Below are positions 35,522-43,498 of a DNA stretch of 64,000 bases, one piece after another (within the stretch, counting starts at the first letter, position 1; each line of letters begins with the position of its first letter). A model generated the notes under the pieces. The model had not been told where the DNA came from and ran no database searches. It saw nothing but the letters and a program-made list of their open reading frames with translations. Made by a program: the position numbers and the translations under genes. The DNA is from Pontibacter litorisediminis (lineage in GTDB: Bacteria > Bacteroidota > Bacteroidia > Cytophagales > Hymenobacteraceae), in NCBI RefSeq assembly GCF_029360645.1, contig NZ_JARDUA010000006.1, positions 186,001 through 250,000 on the forward strand, in the 5' to 3' direction.

Positions 35522-37375
35522 TTAATCTTCTGTAAGCTTGGCAAGGTCTGAGATGTGCAGCATCCGCAGCATGGAAGTTTTTTTATGTTGGTGCTCCTGC
35601 ATACGCACCAGGATATCATGCAGCATCTCAATGGCCTGCACCACGTGTGGGCCCTTGTTCAGCATCACGCAGTCAGCGCGCTGTGCCATGGCGGCATCAG
35701 TGATCTCGGCCCTGGAGGGGCGGCCTTTCTTGGCCAGCGTCTCCAACACCTGCGTGGCCCACACCACCGGCATGTGGGCTGCCTCACAAAGCCACAGGAT
35801 CTCTTCCTGTACTTCAGCCAGCCGCTGCCAGCCACACTCCACGGCCAGGTCGCCGCGCGCGATCATCACGCTGGCCGGGTAGTTTTTCATGGCCGTCAGG
35901 AGCAGGAGCGGCAGATTCCGAAATCCTTCTTTTGTCTCGACCTTCAGCATCACCCCCAGGTTCTGTGCGTCTAGCTTGCGCAGTTCCTCATATAGGGCTT
36001 CCAACGTACCCGCGTCGTTCACAAACGACAGGTTTACGATATCGGCATACTTCACTATAAACCTAAGGTCCTGCCGGTCCTTCTCCGTCAGCCCATTCAG
36101 GTGTATCTTGCTGTCGGGCAGGTTAATGCCCTGGTCGGCGCGCAGCTTGCTGCCGTTGTCGCTGGCATAGGTGATTTTTACCAGCAGCTTGTCAGGCCCC
36201 ACTTCCTCCAGCACCCCCTCCACTTTGCCGTCGTTAAAAAGTATGGGCTGCCCCGTTTTAGTCTGGGTAAAAGCCTCGGGAAGTGTGCAGGAGATGTGTG
36301 CCGGCTGGGTGACGTGCCCATGCTCATCGTAAATGGCTGGTTCACCGGGTACAGGCTCTCGCGTCAGCACCAGGAAGTTTCCTTTCCTCAGTACAATTGG
36401 CAACTCTGCCGCTTGCAGGTCTCCCACGCCGGTGGTGCGTTCGGTGGCGTTCTCGTCTTGCAGGCGCAGTTTGGTTCCGGTGGTGATATAAGAGGACTTG
36501 ATGAGGTTTGCCAGCACCCCGGTCTCTTCTTTCCTGACAACGGAAAGAGAGCGCTTGCGGCCTCGGGTGTCATTAAAGAAAATCCTATCCCCCTCCTGCA
36601 GTTGTGCCATCCAGGTGGCATCTACCGGGAGCCAGGCATCGGCATCATTAGGCGGAGGCACGTCCTGAGGCGCGAGCCATACTTTGGCGGCCTCCGTAAT
36701 TTGGCCAAGGTTATCCTGCGCAGGCCGAATCACCAGCAGTTTCGGGCCTTCCTTCAGCGGGCCGGTGCGCAGCTTTGGCCCCATCAGGTCCATAAGAATT
36801 TTACAGGAGATGCCAGTTTCCTGCTCGGCTTTGCGGATGTGGTTCACCATCTTCAGCCACTCTTTTTCGGTGTCGTGGGCGCAGTTAATGCGGGCACAGT
36901 CCATGCCGGCTTTTAACAGGCGTGGCAGCAGCTCGTACTGGTGAGCTGCCTCAGAGGGCAGCGTGACCATAATGCGTGTACTGCGTTTCTCGGGTTTGGG
37001 ACCCAGCAGGGCCTCTGTGTGCGCGGCCAGCAGCTCCCGGTTCTCGAAAAAGGAAACGGCCAGCTTCTTGGGGGTATCAGTGCACCTGGCTATTTGGCAG
37101 AGGTGCTGGCGCACGGCCTGCAGACTGGCCAGCACGTGCCCCTCGGCCCGCCCCAGCGAGGAGAGCCCCAACTGGGCCAGCTGCTCCTGCAGCTCCCGGA
37201 TGTCGTGCTGGCGCAGTGCCAGGTAATGCAGCAGGTTCTTGGCGCTTTTTCTGAACTTCGGGTGAACTGCCCGTACGGCTGGGGCGAACTTTTCCTCCAG
37301 CGCAATGGCGTCCTGGTGTAGCTGATCCAGCTGGCGAATCAAATCCTGGTAGTGGTCCTCCTTGGTCTGTGGCAT
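35522..37375 (-). CDS. Atypical pyruvate kinase with N-terminal extension and no C-terminal domain
   Basis: Pyruvate kinase converts phosphoenolpyruvate and ADP to pyruvate and ATP. In this 617-residue protein the catalytic core begins only near residue 133 (STRIMVTLP...GMDCARINCAHD, ILMDLMGPKLRTG) and ends with VMIARGDLAVECGW, VWATQVLETL and a short tail. About 130 helical residues precede the core, and the core contains an extra insertion-rich region in the B-domain position. The usual C-terminal allosteric domain of about 120 residues is missing. ATG 37375 (MPQTKEDHY) is preferred; the frame is open further upstream. Probably a divergent kinase of the family, activity unproven. Confidence 0.82.
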   Translation of the reverse strand: MPQTKEDHYQDLIRQLDQLHQDAIALEEKFAPAVRAVHPKFRKSAKNLLHYLALRQHDIRELQEQLAQLGLSSLGRAEGHVLASLQAVRQHLCQIARCTDTPKKLAVSFFENRELLAAHTEALLGPKPEKRSTRIMVTLPSEAAHQYELLPRLLKAGMDCARINCAHDTEKEWLKMVNHIRKAEQETGISCKILMDLMGPKLRTGPLKEGPKLLVIRPAQDNLGQITEAAKVWLAPQDVPPPNDADAWLPVDATWMAQLQEGDRIFFNDTRGRKRSLSVVRKEETGVLANLIKSSYITTGTKLRLQDENATERTTGVGDLQAAELPIVLRKGNFLVLTREPVPGEPAIYDEHGHVTQPAHISCTLPEAFTQTKTGQPILFNDGKVEGVLEEVGPDKLLVKITYASDNGSKLRADQGINLPDSKIHLNGLTEKDRQDLRFIVKYADIVNLSFVNDAGTLEALYEELRKLDAQNLGVMLKVETKEGFRNLPLLLLTAMKNYPASVMIARGDLAVECGWQRLAEVQEEILWLCEAAHMPVVWATQVLETLAKKGRPSRAEITDAAMAQRADCVMLNKGPHVVQAIEMLHDILVRMQEHQHKKTSMLRMLHISDLAKLTED

Positions 37376-37499
37376 GGCTCCATCTAAACGTAGGTCGTTC
37401 TCAACCTTACGGATGCAGGGCGGAAGGGGTGCCCCGGCTGGGGATTTAAAGCCGTGGCAGGCACGTACACCGTCTGCTGTGCCGCTACAGCAGGCAGGG

Positions 37500-38429
37500 C
37501 TAGTCTTTATACTTGCCAACCCAGCCGAAGTGCTGCTGGATGATGTTGTTTTTCTCCTGCTCTAGGTAAGTCAGGTATGCCTCGGACGCAGGCGAGAAGC
37601 TTTTGTTTTGCAGCCATATCAGGTTCCAGGAGGTTGTCAGCGGCAAGCCGTCCACCGGTATAATCTGCAGGTCCTTTTGGGTAAGCTCGTTCTTTATCCC
37701 GATCAGGGGCATGATGGAATAGCCCAGGCCGGCCAGAAGGGCCTGCTTTACCGCCTCGTTAGAGGTAAGTTCCAGTTTCTTGCTCACTGCTATGTTGTTG
37801 CTGGCGATAAAGCGCTCCATGGTCAGGCGCGTGCCCGATCCCGGCTCCCTATAAATCAAGGGCAGGCTTTTGAATATCTCCATGCCATGGTGCCTGCTGC
37901 CGGACTGCTCCGACTCGCGCCCCACCAGGTACAGCTTGTTTTGCATGAGCTCCACCTTGCTCACCTTCAGGTGCTCGGGCAGAATGGAGACCAGGGCAAA
38001 GTCCGTCTCATTGTTTTCCAGCGACTCCAGCACCTTTGATTTGTTCGTCACGTCCATTACCAGTTCCACCCCCTCATGCTGCTTCAGAAAGCCCGAGAGG
38101 AAGTAGGGCATCACATACTTGCCGGTAGATACCACCGACAACTTTAACCTGCCCGACAACAGCCCCTTATGCGCCAGGGTCTTGAAGTTGATGGCATGCA
38201 CCTCGTTCAGGATCTTCTCTGCGGCTAGAGCTACTTCCTTCCCGAACTCAGTGACGTGCAGTTTCCTGCCGATAATCTCCGTGAGCGGGATGTCGAACTG
38301 CTCCTGCAGGTTCTTGAGCTGTATGGAGACGGCGGGCTGCGTCAGGTGCAGCTCTTCGGCGGCCTTGGTGATGCTTTTGGTCTGCGTGATCTTCAGGAAC
38401 ACCTGCAGTTGGTGTAAAGTGTAATTCAT
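37500..38429 (-). CDS. LysR family transcriptional regulator, CbbR/CcmR-like
   Basis: A 309-residue LysR regulator: helix-turn-helix KITQTKSITKAAEELHLTQPAVSIQLKNLQ at residues 13-42 and a periplasmic-binding-like effector domain from about residue 90. The overall look (HQLQVFLKI, LSGRLKLSVVSTGKYVMPYFLSGF) is that of the CysB/CbbR/CmpR branch. It is divergent from icd with 95 bases between starts, and two inverted repeats in that gap are candidate binding sites. It is the obvious regulator of the icd-sbtA run. The effector is unknown; 2-oxoglutarate or NADP(H) is conceivable by analogy with CcmR. Confidence 0.88.
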   Translation of the reverse strand: MNYTLHQLQVFLKITQTKSITKAAEELHLTQPAVSIQLKNLQEQFDIPLTEIIGRKLHVTEFGKEVALAAEKILNEVHAINFKTLAHKGLLSGRLKLSVVSTGKYVMPYFLSGFLKQHEGVELVMDVTNKSKVLESLENNETDFALVSILPEHLKVSKVELMQNKLYLVGRESEQSGSRHHGMEIFKSLPLIYREPGSGTRLTMERFIASNNIAVSKKLELTSNEAVKQALLAGLGYSIMPLIGIKNELTQKDLQIIPVDGLPLTTSWNLIWLQNKSFSPASEAYLTYLEQEKNNIIQQHFGWVGKYKD

Positions 38430-38476
38430 AAATTTTATTTATGCAATCCATTAAAATTATAAACTATTATTTATAA
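38427..38476. promoter_or_regulatory. Candidate LysR operators between lysR and icd
   Basis: Two inverted repeats lie in the AT-rich divergent region: CATAAA-N5-TTTATG (38427-38443), touching the lysR start codon, and TTATAAA-N6-TTTATAA (38457-38476). Both are of a size usual for LysR half-sites (T-N11-A). Binding is inferred. Confidence 0.5.
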
Positions 38477-38524
38477 ATCCAAAAGGTGATGTCTGCAGTT
38501 GAATACTAAAAAACAAGAAGCCAT

Positions 38525-40018
38525 ATGATTACACTTGATGCAAAACAGAAAAACGGAACAGCAGTGCAAACGCCACCAGCCCGCACCAAGATTGCGGTAG
38601 CCAAAGGAGACGGCATCGGGCCTGAGATAATGGAGGCGACGCTGCGTGTGCTGCAGGCTGCGGGAGCACGGCTGGAGGTAGAGGAAATTGAGGTAGGCGA
38701 GAGCGTGTACCTGGCAGGCAACTCCTCCGGCATCACTAAGGGGGCCTGGGATGTGATCCGGCAGAACAAGGTGCTGCTGAAGGCGCCCATCACCACGCCA
38801 CAGGGTGGCGGCTACAAAAGCCTGAACGTGACCATGCGCAAAATGCTGGGGCTGTACGCCAACGTCCGCCCATGTACCAGCCTCTCGCCCTTTGTCAGAA
38901 CCAAGCACCCTGAAATGGACGTGGTGATCGTGCGGGAGAATGAGGAGGACCTGTATGCCGGCATTGAGCACCAGCAGACCGACGAGGTGGTGCAGTGCCT
39001 GAAGCTCATCAGCCGGCCAGGCTGCGAGAAGATTGTGCGCTACGCCTTTGAGTATGCCCACCAGTACGGCCGCAAAAAAGTGAGCTGCTTTACCAAAGAC
39101 AATATCATGAAGCAGACGGACGGACTGTTCCACAAGGTGTTTGACGAGATAGCCGCTGAGTACCCGGACATTGAGAACGAGCACTGGATAGTGGACATAG
39201 GCGCCGCCATGCTGGCCGACTCGCCGGAGCAGTTCGACGTGGTGGTGATGCCCAACCTCTACGGTGATATCCTCTCTGACGTAGCTGCCCAAATCATGGG
39301 CTCTGTGGGCCTGGCAGGCTCTGCCAACATTGGTGAGTCTTGCGCCATGTTCGAGGCCATCCACGGCTCGGCGCCCCGCATTGCTGGCTTAGGAGTGGCC
39401 AACCCGTCCGGCCTGCTGCAGGCAGCCTGCATGATGCTCAACCACATCGGCCAAAACGACATAGCTGAGAAGATCTACAATGCCTGGCTGAAAACCATAG
39501 AAGAGGGTGTGCACACACCGGATATCTACCAGGAAGGCACCAGCAAACAAAAAGTAGGCACGCAGGAGTTTGCCACGGCGGTAATTAATAACCTGGGGCA
39601 AAAGCCGGCACAGCTAAGCGCGGTAGCCTACGCCAAGAACATCAAGTTCAACCTGCCCAAGTATACGCCTAAACCTGCGGCAACCAAAACGCTGCTTGGG
39701 GTGGATGTATTCGTGCACTGGAGCGGCAGAGATCCGGAGGAGGTAGCCCAGCAACTGCAGCAACTAGACACGCCGGAGGTAAAGCTAAGTATGATCACGA
39801 ACCGGGGCATCAAAGTATGGCCGGAAGGTTTTGCCGAGACCTTCTGCACCGACCACTGGCGCTGCCGCTTTCAGCACGTGCAGGAGCAGCCGATCACAAA
39901 AGAGCACATCGTAGCCATCCTGGCAAAAGCCATTGAAAAGAACATCGACACCATCAAAACAGAGAACCTTTATGCCTTCGACAATAAAAAAGCCTTCTCG
40001 CTTGGGCAAGGGCAGTAG
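38525..40018 (+). CDS. icd: NADP-type isocitrate dehydrogenase with C-terminal extension
   Basis: Oxidative decarboxylation of isocitrate to 2-oxoglutarate and CO2. The 497-residue protein shows KIAVAKGDGIGPEI, the substrate region PITTPQGGGYKSLNVTMRKMLGLYANVRPC, the phosphate/metal motif NLYGDILSDVAAQIMGSVGL and HGSAPRIAG. The family core ends near residue 350; about 140 extra residues follow, as in Thermus-type enzymes of about 496 residues. It leads a run of co-directional genes ending with sbtA. Cofactor assignment is inferred from type. Confidence 0.9.
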   Translation: MITLDAKQKNGTAVQTPPARTKIAVAKGDGIGPEIMEATLRVLQAAGARLEVEEIEVGESVYLAGNSSGITKGAWDVIRQNKVLLKAPITTPQGGGYKSLNVTMRKMLGLYANVRPCTSLSPFVRTKHPEMDVVIVRENEEDLYAGIEHQQTDEVVQCLKLISRPGCEKIVRYAFEYAHQYGRKKVSCFTKDNIMKQTDGLFHKVFDEIAAEYPDIENEHWIVDIGAAMLADSPEQFDVVVMPNLYGDILSDVAAQIMGSVGLAGSANIGESCAMFEAIHGSAPRIAGLGVANPSGLLQAACMMLNHIGQNDIAEKIYNAWLKTIEEGVHTPDIYQEGTSKQKVGTQEFATAVINNLGQKPAQLSAVAYAKNIKFNLPKYTPKPAATKTLLGVDVFVHWSGRDPEEVAQQLQQLDTPEVKLSMITNRGIKVWPEGFAETFCTDHWRCRFQHVQEQPITKEHIVAILAKAIEKNIDTIKTENLYAFDNKKAFSLGQGQ

Positions 40019-40241
40019 CACCTTGCCCCCTAGCCTGGCACCGGTTGCCAATCGCCAAAGGGGGAAACACTCTCAGGTGCAAGGGTGGCTACTGCTAAGT
40101 GCGCTGGCGCTGGTTGCATGCCTACTACTTGGCGTGTACGCGCAGCAAACGCTGGTAAGCGAGCTGTGTAAAGCTTTGGCAATAGTAGTGATCCTAAACG
40201 TGTTCAGGGTAACCGCTAATAACACATCAATCCATAAATAA
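39972..40241 (+). CDS. Small membrane protein overlapping icd
   Basis: An 89-residue frame from ATG 39972 with a basic N-terminus and one long or two short hydrophobic segments (WLLLSALALVACLLLGVYAQQ and LCKALAIVVILNVFRV). It overlaps the end of icd by 47 bases in another frame and ends 7 bases before the next gene. The hydrophobic pattern and spacing support a real gene, but no family is recognised and the true start may be later. Confidence 0.5.
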   Translation: MPSTIKKPSRLGKGSSTLPPSLAPVANRQRGKHSQVQGWLLLSALALVACLLLGVYAQQTLVSELCKALAIVVILNVFRVTANNTSIHK

Positions 40242-40248
40242 CAAGGTC

Positions 40249-40560
40249 ATGGAAACTATAAAATTCATACAAGGAAGCTTTACCTGCGAGGAAGCAAAAG
40301 AGATCCTGCTGGAGGTTATCACAAAAAAGATCAACTTCCACAACCTGAAGAACTTTAGCTCCATCATCCGCTTCGAGAAGCCAGATGAGGACTCGAAAAG
40401 GAGGCTGGAGGAACTAAAGGAGGCGAAGGAGAAGGTGCTGCTGCTTGTGGAGGAGGCGAAGCGAAGCAATAGCAGCCTCGTGATAGAATCCACTATAAAC
40501 ATCATGCTGGAGGCACGGGAGCAACCTGAAGCGGCATGTTCAGAGGCAGAAAGCTACTGA
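40249..40560 (+). CDS. Conserved small protein of the sbtA run
   Basis: A 103-residue soluble protein: METIKFIQGSFTCEEAKEILLEVITKKINFHNLKNFS, then a charged coiled-coil-like stretch EDSKRRLEELKEAKEKVLLLVEEAKR. I recall no function for this pattern. It overlaps the DUF6671 gene by 25 bases, so translation is probably coupled. Confidence 0.65.
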   Translation: METIKFIQGSFTCEEAKEILLEVITKKINFHNLKNFSSIIRFEKPDEDSKRRLEELKEAKEKVLLLVEEAKRSNSSLVIESTINIMLEAREQPEAACSEAESY

Positions 40561-41372
40561 TTGCCACCAAGCATCGGAAAGAAAGCGTGATAGCGCCTCT
40601 GCTGGAGGAGGGGCTGGGGGTAAGCTGTGTGGTGGCAGAGCAGTTCGATACGGATCTGCTGGGCACGTTCACGGGTGAGGTGGAGCGCGAAGCGGCCCCC
40701 GTTACCACGGCCCGCAGAAAGTGCGAAATGGCTCTGGAACTGTACGGCTTCGACCTGGCTGTTGCCAGTGAGGGTTCTTTCGGGCCGCACCCGGTGCTGG
40801 GTTTCGTGCCGGTAGAGGAAGAGTTTCTGCTGCTGCTTGACAGGAAGAATGGCCTGGAGACAGTGGTCCGGGAGCTGAGCCTGGAGACAAACTTTGCGGG
40901 GGAGGCGGTAGACACGGAGGAGCAGCTGCTGGCCTTTGCAAGTGAGGTGAAGTTCCCCTCGCACGCGCTGGTGCTGCGGCCCGCCAAGCACAGTGCCGCA
41001 GGTATAACCAAGGGCATCACCGGTAAGGCGCATCTGCTGGCGGTGTTCCGGCGGCTACAGCGGCGGCACGGGCAGGTGTATGCAGAGACGGACATGCGGG
41101 CCATGTATAACCCCTCCCGCATGTCCGTTATCAGGCAGGCCACGGAGAAGTTAGTGGCAAAAGCAAGCTCCTGCTGCCCTGCCTGCCATACCCCGGGCTT
41201 TGGGGTTGCCAGCGTGAAGCGAGGCCTGCCCTGCGGCGCCTGCGGCTTCCCGAGCCGCGCTGTCTTAAGCGAATTCCTTGCCTGCCACAAGTGCGGCCAT
41301 ACTTTGGAGCGCAAATACCCTAACAGCACGAAGGTGGAAGACCCGGCCTATTGCCAACTATGTAATCCTTAA
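40536..41372 (+). CDS. DUF6671 protein with C-terminal zinc ribbons
   Basis: A 278-residue cytoplasmic protein of the DUF6671 type. The N-terminal half carries LLIATKHRKESVIAPLLEE, TTARRKCEMALELYGFDLAVASEGSFGPHP and a run ending SHALVLRP. The C-terminal 70 residues hold cysteine pairs CCPACH, CGACGF, CHKCGH and CQLCNP that form one or two zinc ribbons. The function is unknown. It overlaps the upstream gene by 25 bases and lies 3 bases before the carbonic-anhydrase-like gene. Confidence 0.75.
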   Translation: MFRGRKLLIATKHRKESVIAPLLEEGLGVSCVVAEQFDTDLLGTFTGEVEREAAPVTTARRKCEMALELYGFDLAVASEGSFGPHPVLGFVPVEEEFLLLLDRKNGLETVVRELSLETNFAGEAVDTEEQLLAFASEVKFPSHALVLRPAKHSAAGITKGITGKAHLLAVFRRLQRRHGQVYAETDMRAMYNPSRMSVIRQATEKLVAKASSCCPACHTPGFGVASVKRGLPCGACGFPSRAVLSEFLACHKCGHTLERKYPNSTKVEDPAYCQLCNP

Positions 41373-41375
41373 ACC

Positions 41376-41870
41376 ATGAAAAATAAGTTGTTTCTCATAT
41401 GCCCCAGCAGCCACTTAGAGCATTTTCTGGGCATGAGGTATAAAAACGCCTATTTCCTGACCGCACTGGCTGCCGTTTTCAGACTAAGGGAGGGCGGCTA
41501 CGCAGAGGAGCTGATCGGCTTTTTGGAAAGGGAGTCTGTGGAGGAGGTAATTGTCGTAAACGATGTGGCCTGCCCGTTTATAGAAAGTGTCTTGTTGAAG
41601 CAGCAAGGGTATGGCACCTATGCGGAAGAGGTGCTGGTGGACCTGCTGGTGGATAACTATGCGGAGGTGATAAGCTGTGGCGCTGTGGAGGCGCAGAAGG
41701 CGAGGCTGGCGGCGCTGAACGTGCAGCGGCAGATGCGGCAACTCCTCGGCATCGGCTACTTCCAGCAGCAGGTGGTGCTGCAAAAGATGAAGGTAGGGGG
41801 CCTCGTCACCTCCAGGGCAGCGGGCAAGGTAACGGAAGTGAAACTGCACAAAGCTACGATCTCTGTATGA
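41376..41870 (+). CDS. Divergent beta-carbonic-anhydrase-like protein
   Basis: A 164-residue soluble protein with no obvious name. By eye its layout follows a beta-carbonic anhydrase: LFLICPSSH in place of the cysteine-containing ISCSDSR strand, ESVEEVIVVNDVACPF in place of the IIVLGHTDCG strand, and a tail N-V-x-x-Q...LL...V.....KVGGLV...AGKVTEV like the family C-terminus. The HxxC zinc motif reads DxxC, and the Asp-Arg dyad is missing, so it may be inactive, regulatory or bind another ligand. It overlaps sbtA by 4 bases. This assignment is an inference. Confidence 0.5.
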   Translation: MKNKLFLICPSSHLEHFLGMRYKNAYFLTALAAVFRLREGGYAEELIGFLERESVEEVIVVNDVACPFIESVLLKQQGYGTYAEEVLVDLLVDNYAEVISCGAVEAQKARLAALNVQRQMRQLLGIGYFQQQVVLQKMKVGGLVTSRAAGKVTEVKLHKATISV

Positions 41871-42829
41871 GCCTACACTTACTGGCTGACAACCTGACAA
41901 GCCCTGCCCTGCTTTTCTTTGTGTTAGGCATCCTGGCTGTGCAGGTCAAAAGTGACCTGGAAATTCCGGCCACTTCGTCAAAGTTCATCTCGCTTTACCT
42001 GCTTTTCTCCATCGGTTTTAAAGGCGGGCAGGAGCTGGCACACAGTACCTACAGCCTGGAGATTGTGTGGGCCCTTCTGTTCGGGGTGCTGGTTTCCGGA
42101 GCCATCCCGCTTTATACTTTCTTTCTCCTGAAAAGGAGGCTGAGCGTGGAGAATGCGGGTGCCGTTGCGGCAGCCTATGGTTCTGTAAGTGCCGTCACGT
42201 TCGTCACGGCTGTGTCTTTCCTGGAGTTTCAGCAACTGCCCTTCGGCGGGCACATGGTCGCCGTGATGGCGTTTATGGAGGCGCCTGCCATTATCGTGGG
42301 AGTGATCCTGATCAACCTGTTCTGCGAAAAGAAGGAGCAGTCGCCGAGCCTGAGGCAGGTAGTCCATCACTCTTTCACCAACGGCAGTGTGTTGCTGATC
42401 TTAGGGAGCCTGGCCATCGGCATGCTGGCCAGCGAGCAGCATGCGCAGGGTATAAAACCGTTCACCACCGACATCTTCAAAGGGTTTCTGGCGATTTTCT
42501 TGCTGGATATGGGCATTGTTAGCGGGCGCAAGCTGCACGATTTCTTTAAAAGCGGCTGGTTCACCTCCCTGTTCGCCGTTGCCATTCCGCTGCTGAACGG
42601 ATGCGCGGTGGCAGTGCTGAGTGGCCTGGTTACGCCTGACCCAGGCAACCGGCTGATGTTTGCGGTGCTGGCCGCCAGCGCCTCCTACATTGCCGTGCCT
42701 GCCGCCATGAAAATAGCCGTGCCGCAGGCAAATCCGGGTATTTTTCTGCCCATGGCGCTGGCTGTCACCTTCCCCTTCAACATCACGCTGGGCATGCCGA
42801 TCTACCTTTCCGTTATCGGCATGTTCTAG
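41867..42829 (+). CDS. sbtA: SbtA family sodium-dependent bicarbonate transporter
   Basis: A 320-residue inner-membrane protein with about ten spans in two inverted halves. SbtA landmarks are visible: SPALLFFVLGILA at the start, KFISLYLLFSIGFKGGQEL, AAYGSVSAVTFVTA, the middle loop, FLAIFLLDMGIVSGRKL, and AVLAASASYIAVPAAMKIAVPQANPG. The cyanobacterial family takes up bicarbonate with sodium. The usual partner SbtB is not adjacent; a carbonic-anhydrase-like protein takes that position. It overlaps the upstream gene by ATGA and is followed by a hairpin. Confidence 0.88.
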   Translation: MSLHLLADNLTSPALLFFVLGILAVQVKSDLEIPATSSKFISLYLLFSIGFKGGQELAHSTYSLEIVWALLFGVLVSGAIPLYTFFLLKRRLSVENAGAVAAAYGSVSAVTFVTAVSFLEFQQLPFGGHMVAVMAFMEAPAIIVGVILINLFCEKKEQSPSLRQVVHHSFTNGSVLLILGSLAIGMLASEQHAQGIKPFTTDIFKGFLAIFLLDMGIVSGRKLHDFFKSGWFTSLFAVAIPLLNGCAVAVLSGLVTPDPGNRLMFAVLAASASYIAVPAAMKIAVPQANPGIFLPMALAVTFPFNITLGMPIYLSVIGMF

Positions 42830-42882
42830 GGCGGGCAGCTGCAGCTGCGCCAAGGCATGCAGCTAACATGCGCGGGGAAAGA

Positions 42883-42913
42883 GCGCCACCTCCTGTGCCA
42901 CAGGGGGTGGCGC
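42883..42913. terminator. Hairpin between sbtA and a convergent lipoprotein gene
   Basis: GCGCCACC (42883-42890) pairs with GGTGGCGC (42906-42913), with an inner CCTG/CAGG pairing. The T-run is weak and lies 15 bases further on. It can act on both strands. Confidence 0.6.
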
Positions 42914-42924
42914 GACCTTAGTTC

Positions 42925-43284
42925 TTATTTTTTGCCAAGCGGAGCGCCTACCGGAATAGAGCAGTCGTGGCCAGGCTCGCCGTGCGGCGGGTTAGTGCCC
43001 GTGGCAACCGGGTTTTTTGCCGGGATGGGCGCCAGGTTTGGCTTCACGAGCCTTGGCTGCGGCGAACCGTCCAGCGGAGCGCCAACAGGCAGCGCGCAGT
43101 TATGGCCGGGTTCGCCGTGCGGCGGGTTCAGGGCAACGGCTTGCCCCGGGGCCTGCGCTGGCTGTGCCTGGTTTACACCGGCGGCGGGAGTGGCCGCTGT
43201 GGCAGCGTTCTCTTGTTCGTTGCTGGAGCATCCTGCCAGCAAAAGGGCCGAGGCTATAAGAAAAGTAGAAAGTGCGGTCTTCAT
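42925..43284 (-). CDS. Lipoprotein with two NPPHGEPGH-C motifs
   Basis: A 119-residue product: lipoprotein signal ending LAGC (Cys19), an Ala/Gln/Pro linker, then two copies of a 19-residue motif at residues 53-71 and 98-116, NPPHGEPGH followed by a cysteine and PVGAPL. Each motif has two histidines and a cysteine and may bind a metal such as copper. The motif is frequent in Bacteroidota small lipoproteins, but I know no tested function. Convergent with sbtA. Confidence 0.72.
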   Translation of the reverse strand: MKTALSTFLIASALLLAGCSSNEQENAATAATPAAGVNQAQPAQAPGQAVALNPPHGEPGHNCALPVGAPLDGSPQPRLVKPNLAPIPAKNPVATGTNPPHGEPGHDCSIPVGAPLGKK

Positions 43285-43498
43285 GGTCTATAGTAATGGA
43301 GGTATGATTGCCTGAACATGGATTAATCCCACTTAAGTTTCCACGCAGGGCAGAAACAGCGTTTGGTTGTACTAGTTATACATTCCGCAGCTAAAGTGCA
43401 ACATTTATACCTTGCTTCTGCCGAAGGACTTATCCGCCGGTGCTACTTTTCTGCTCAAAAATTTACGACCTTTGCATAAACTATAGACACAGAGTTTT

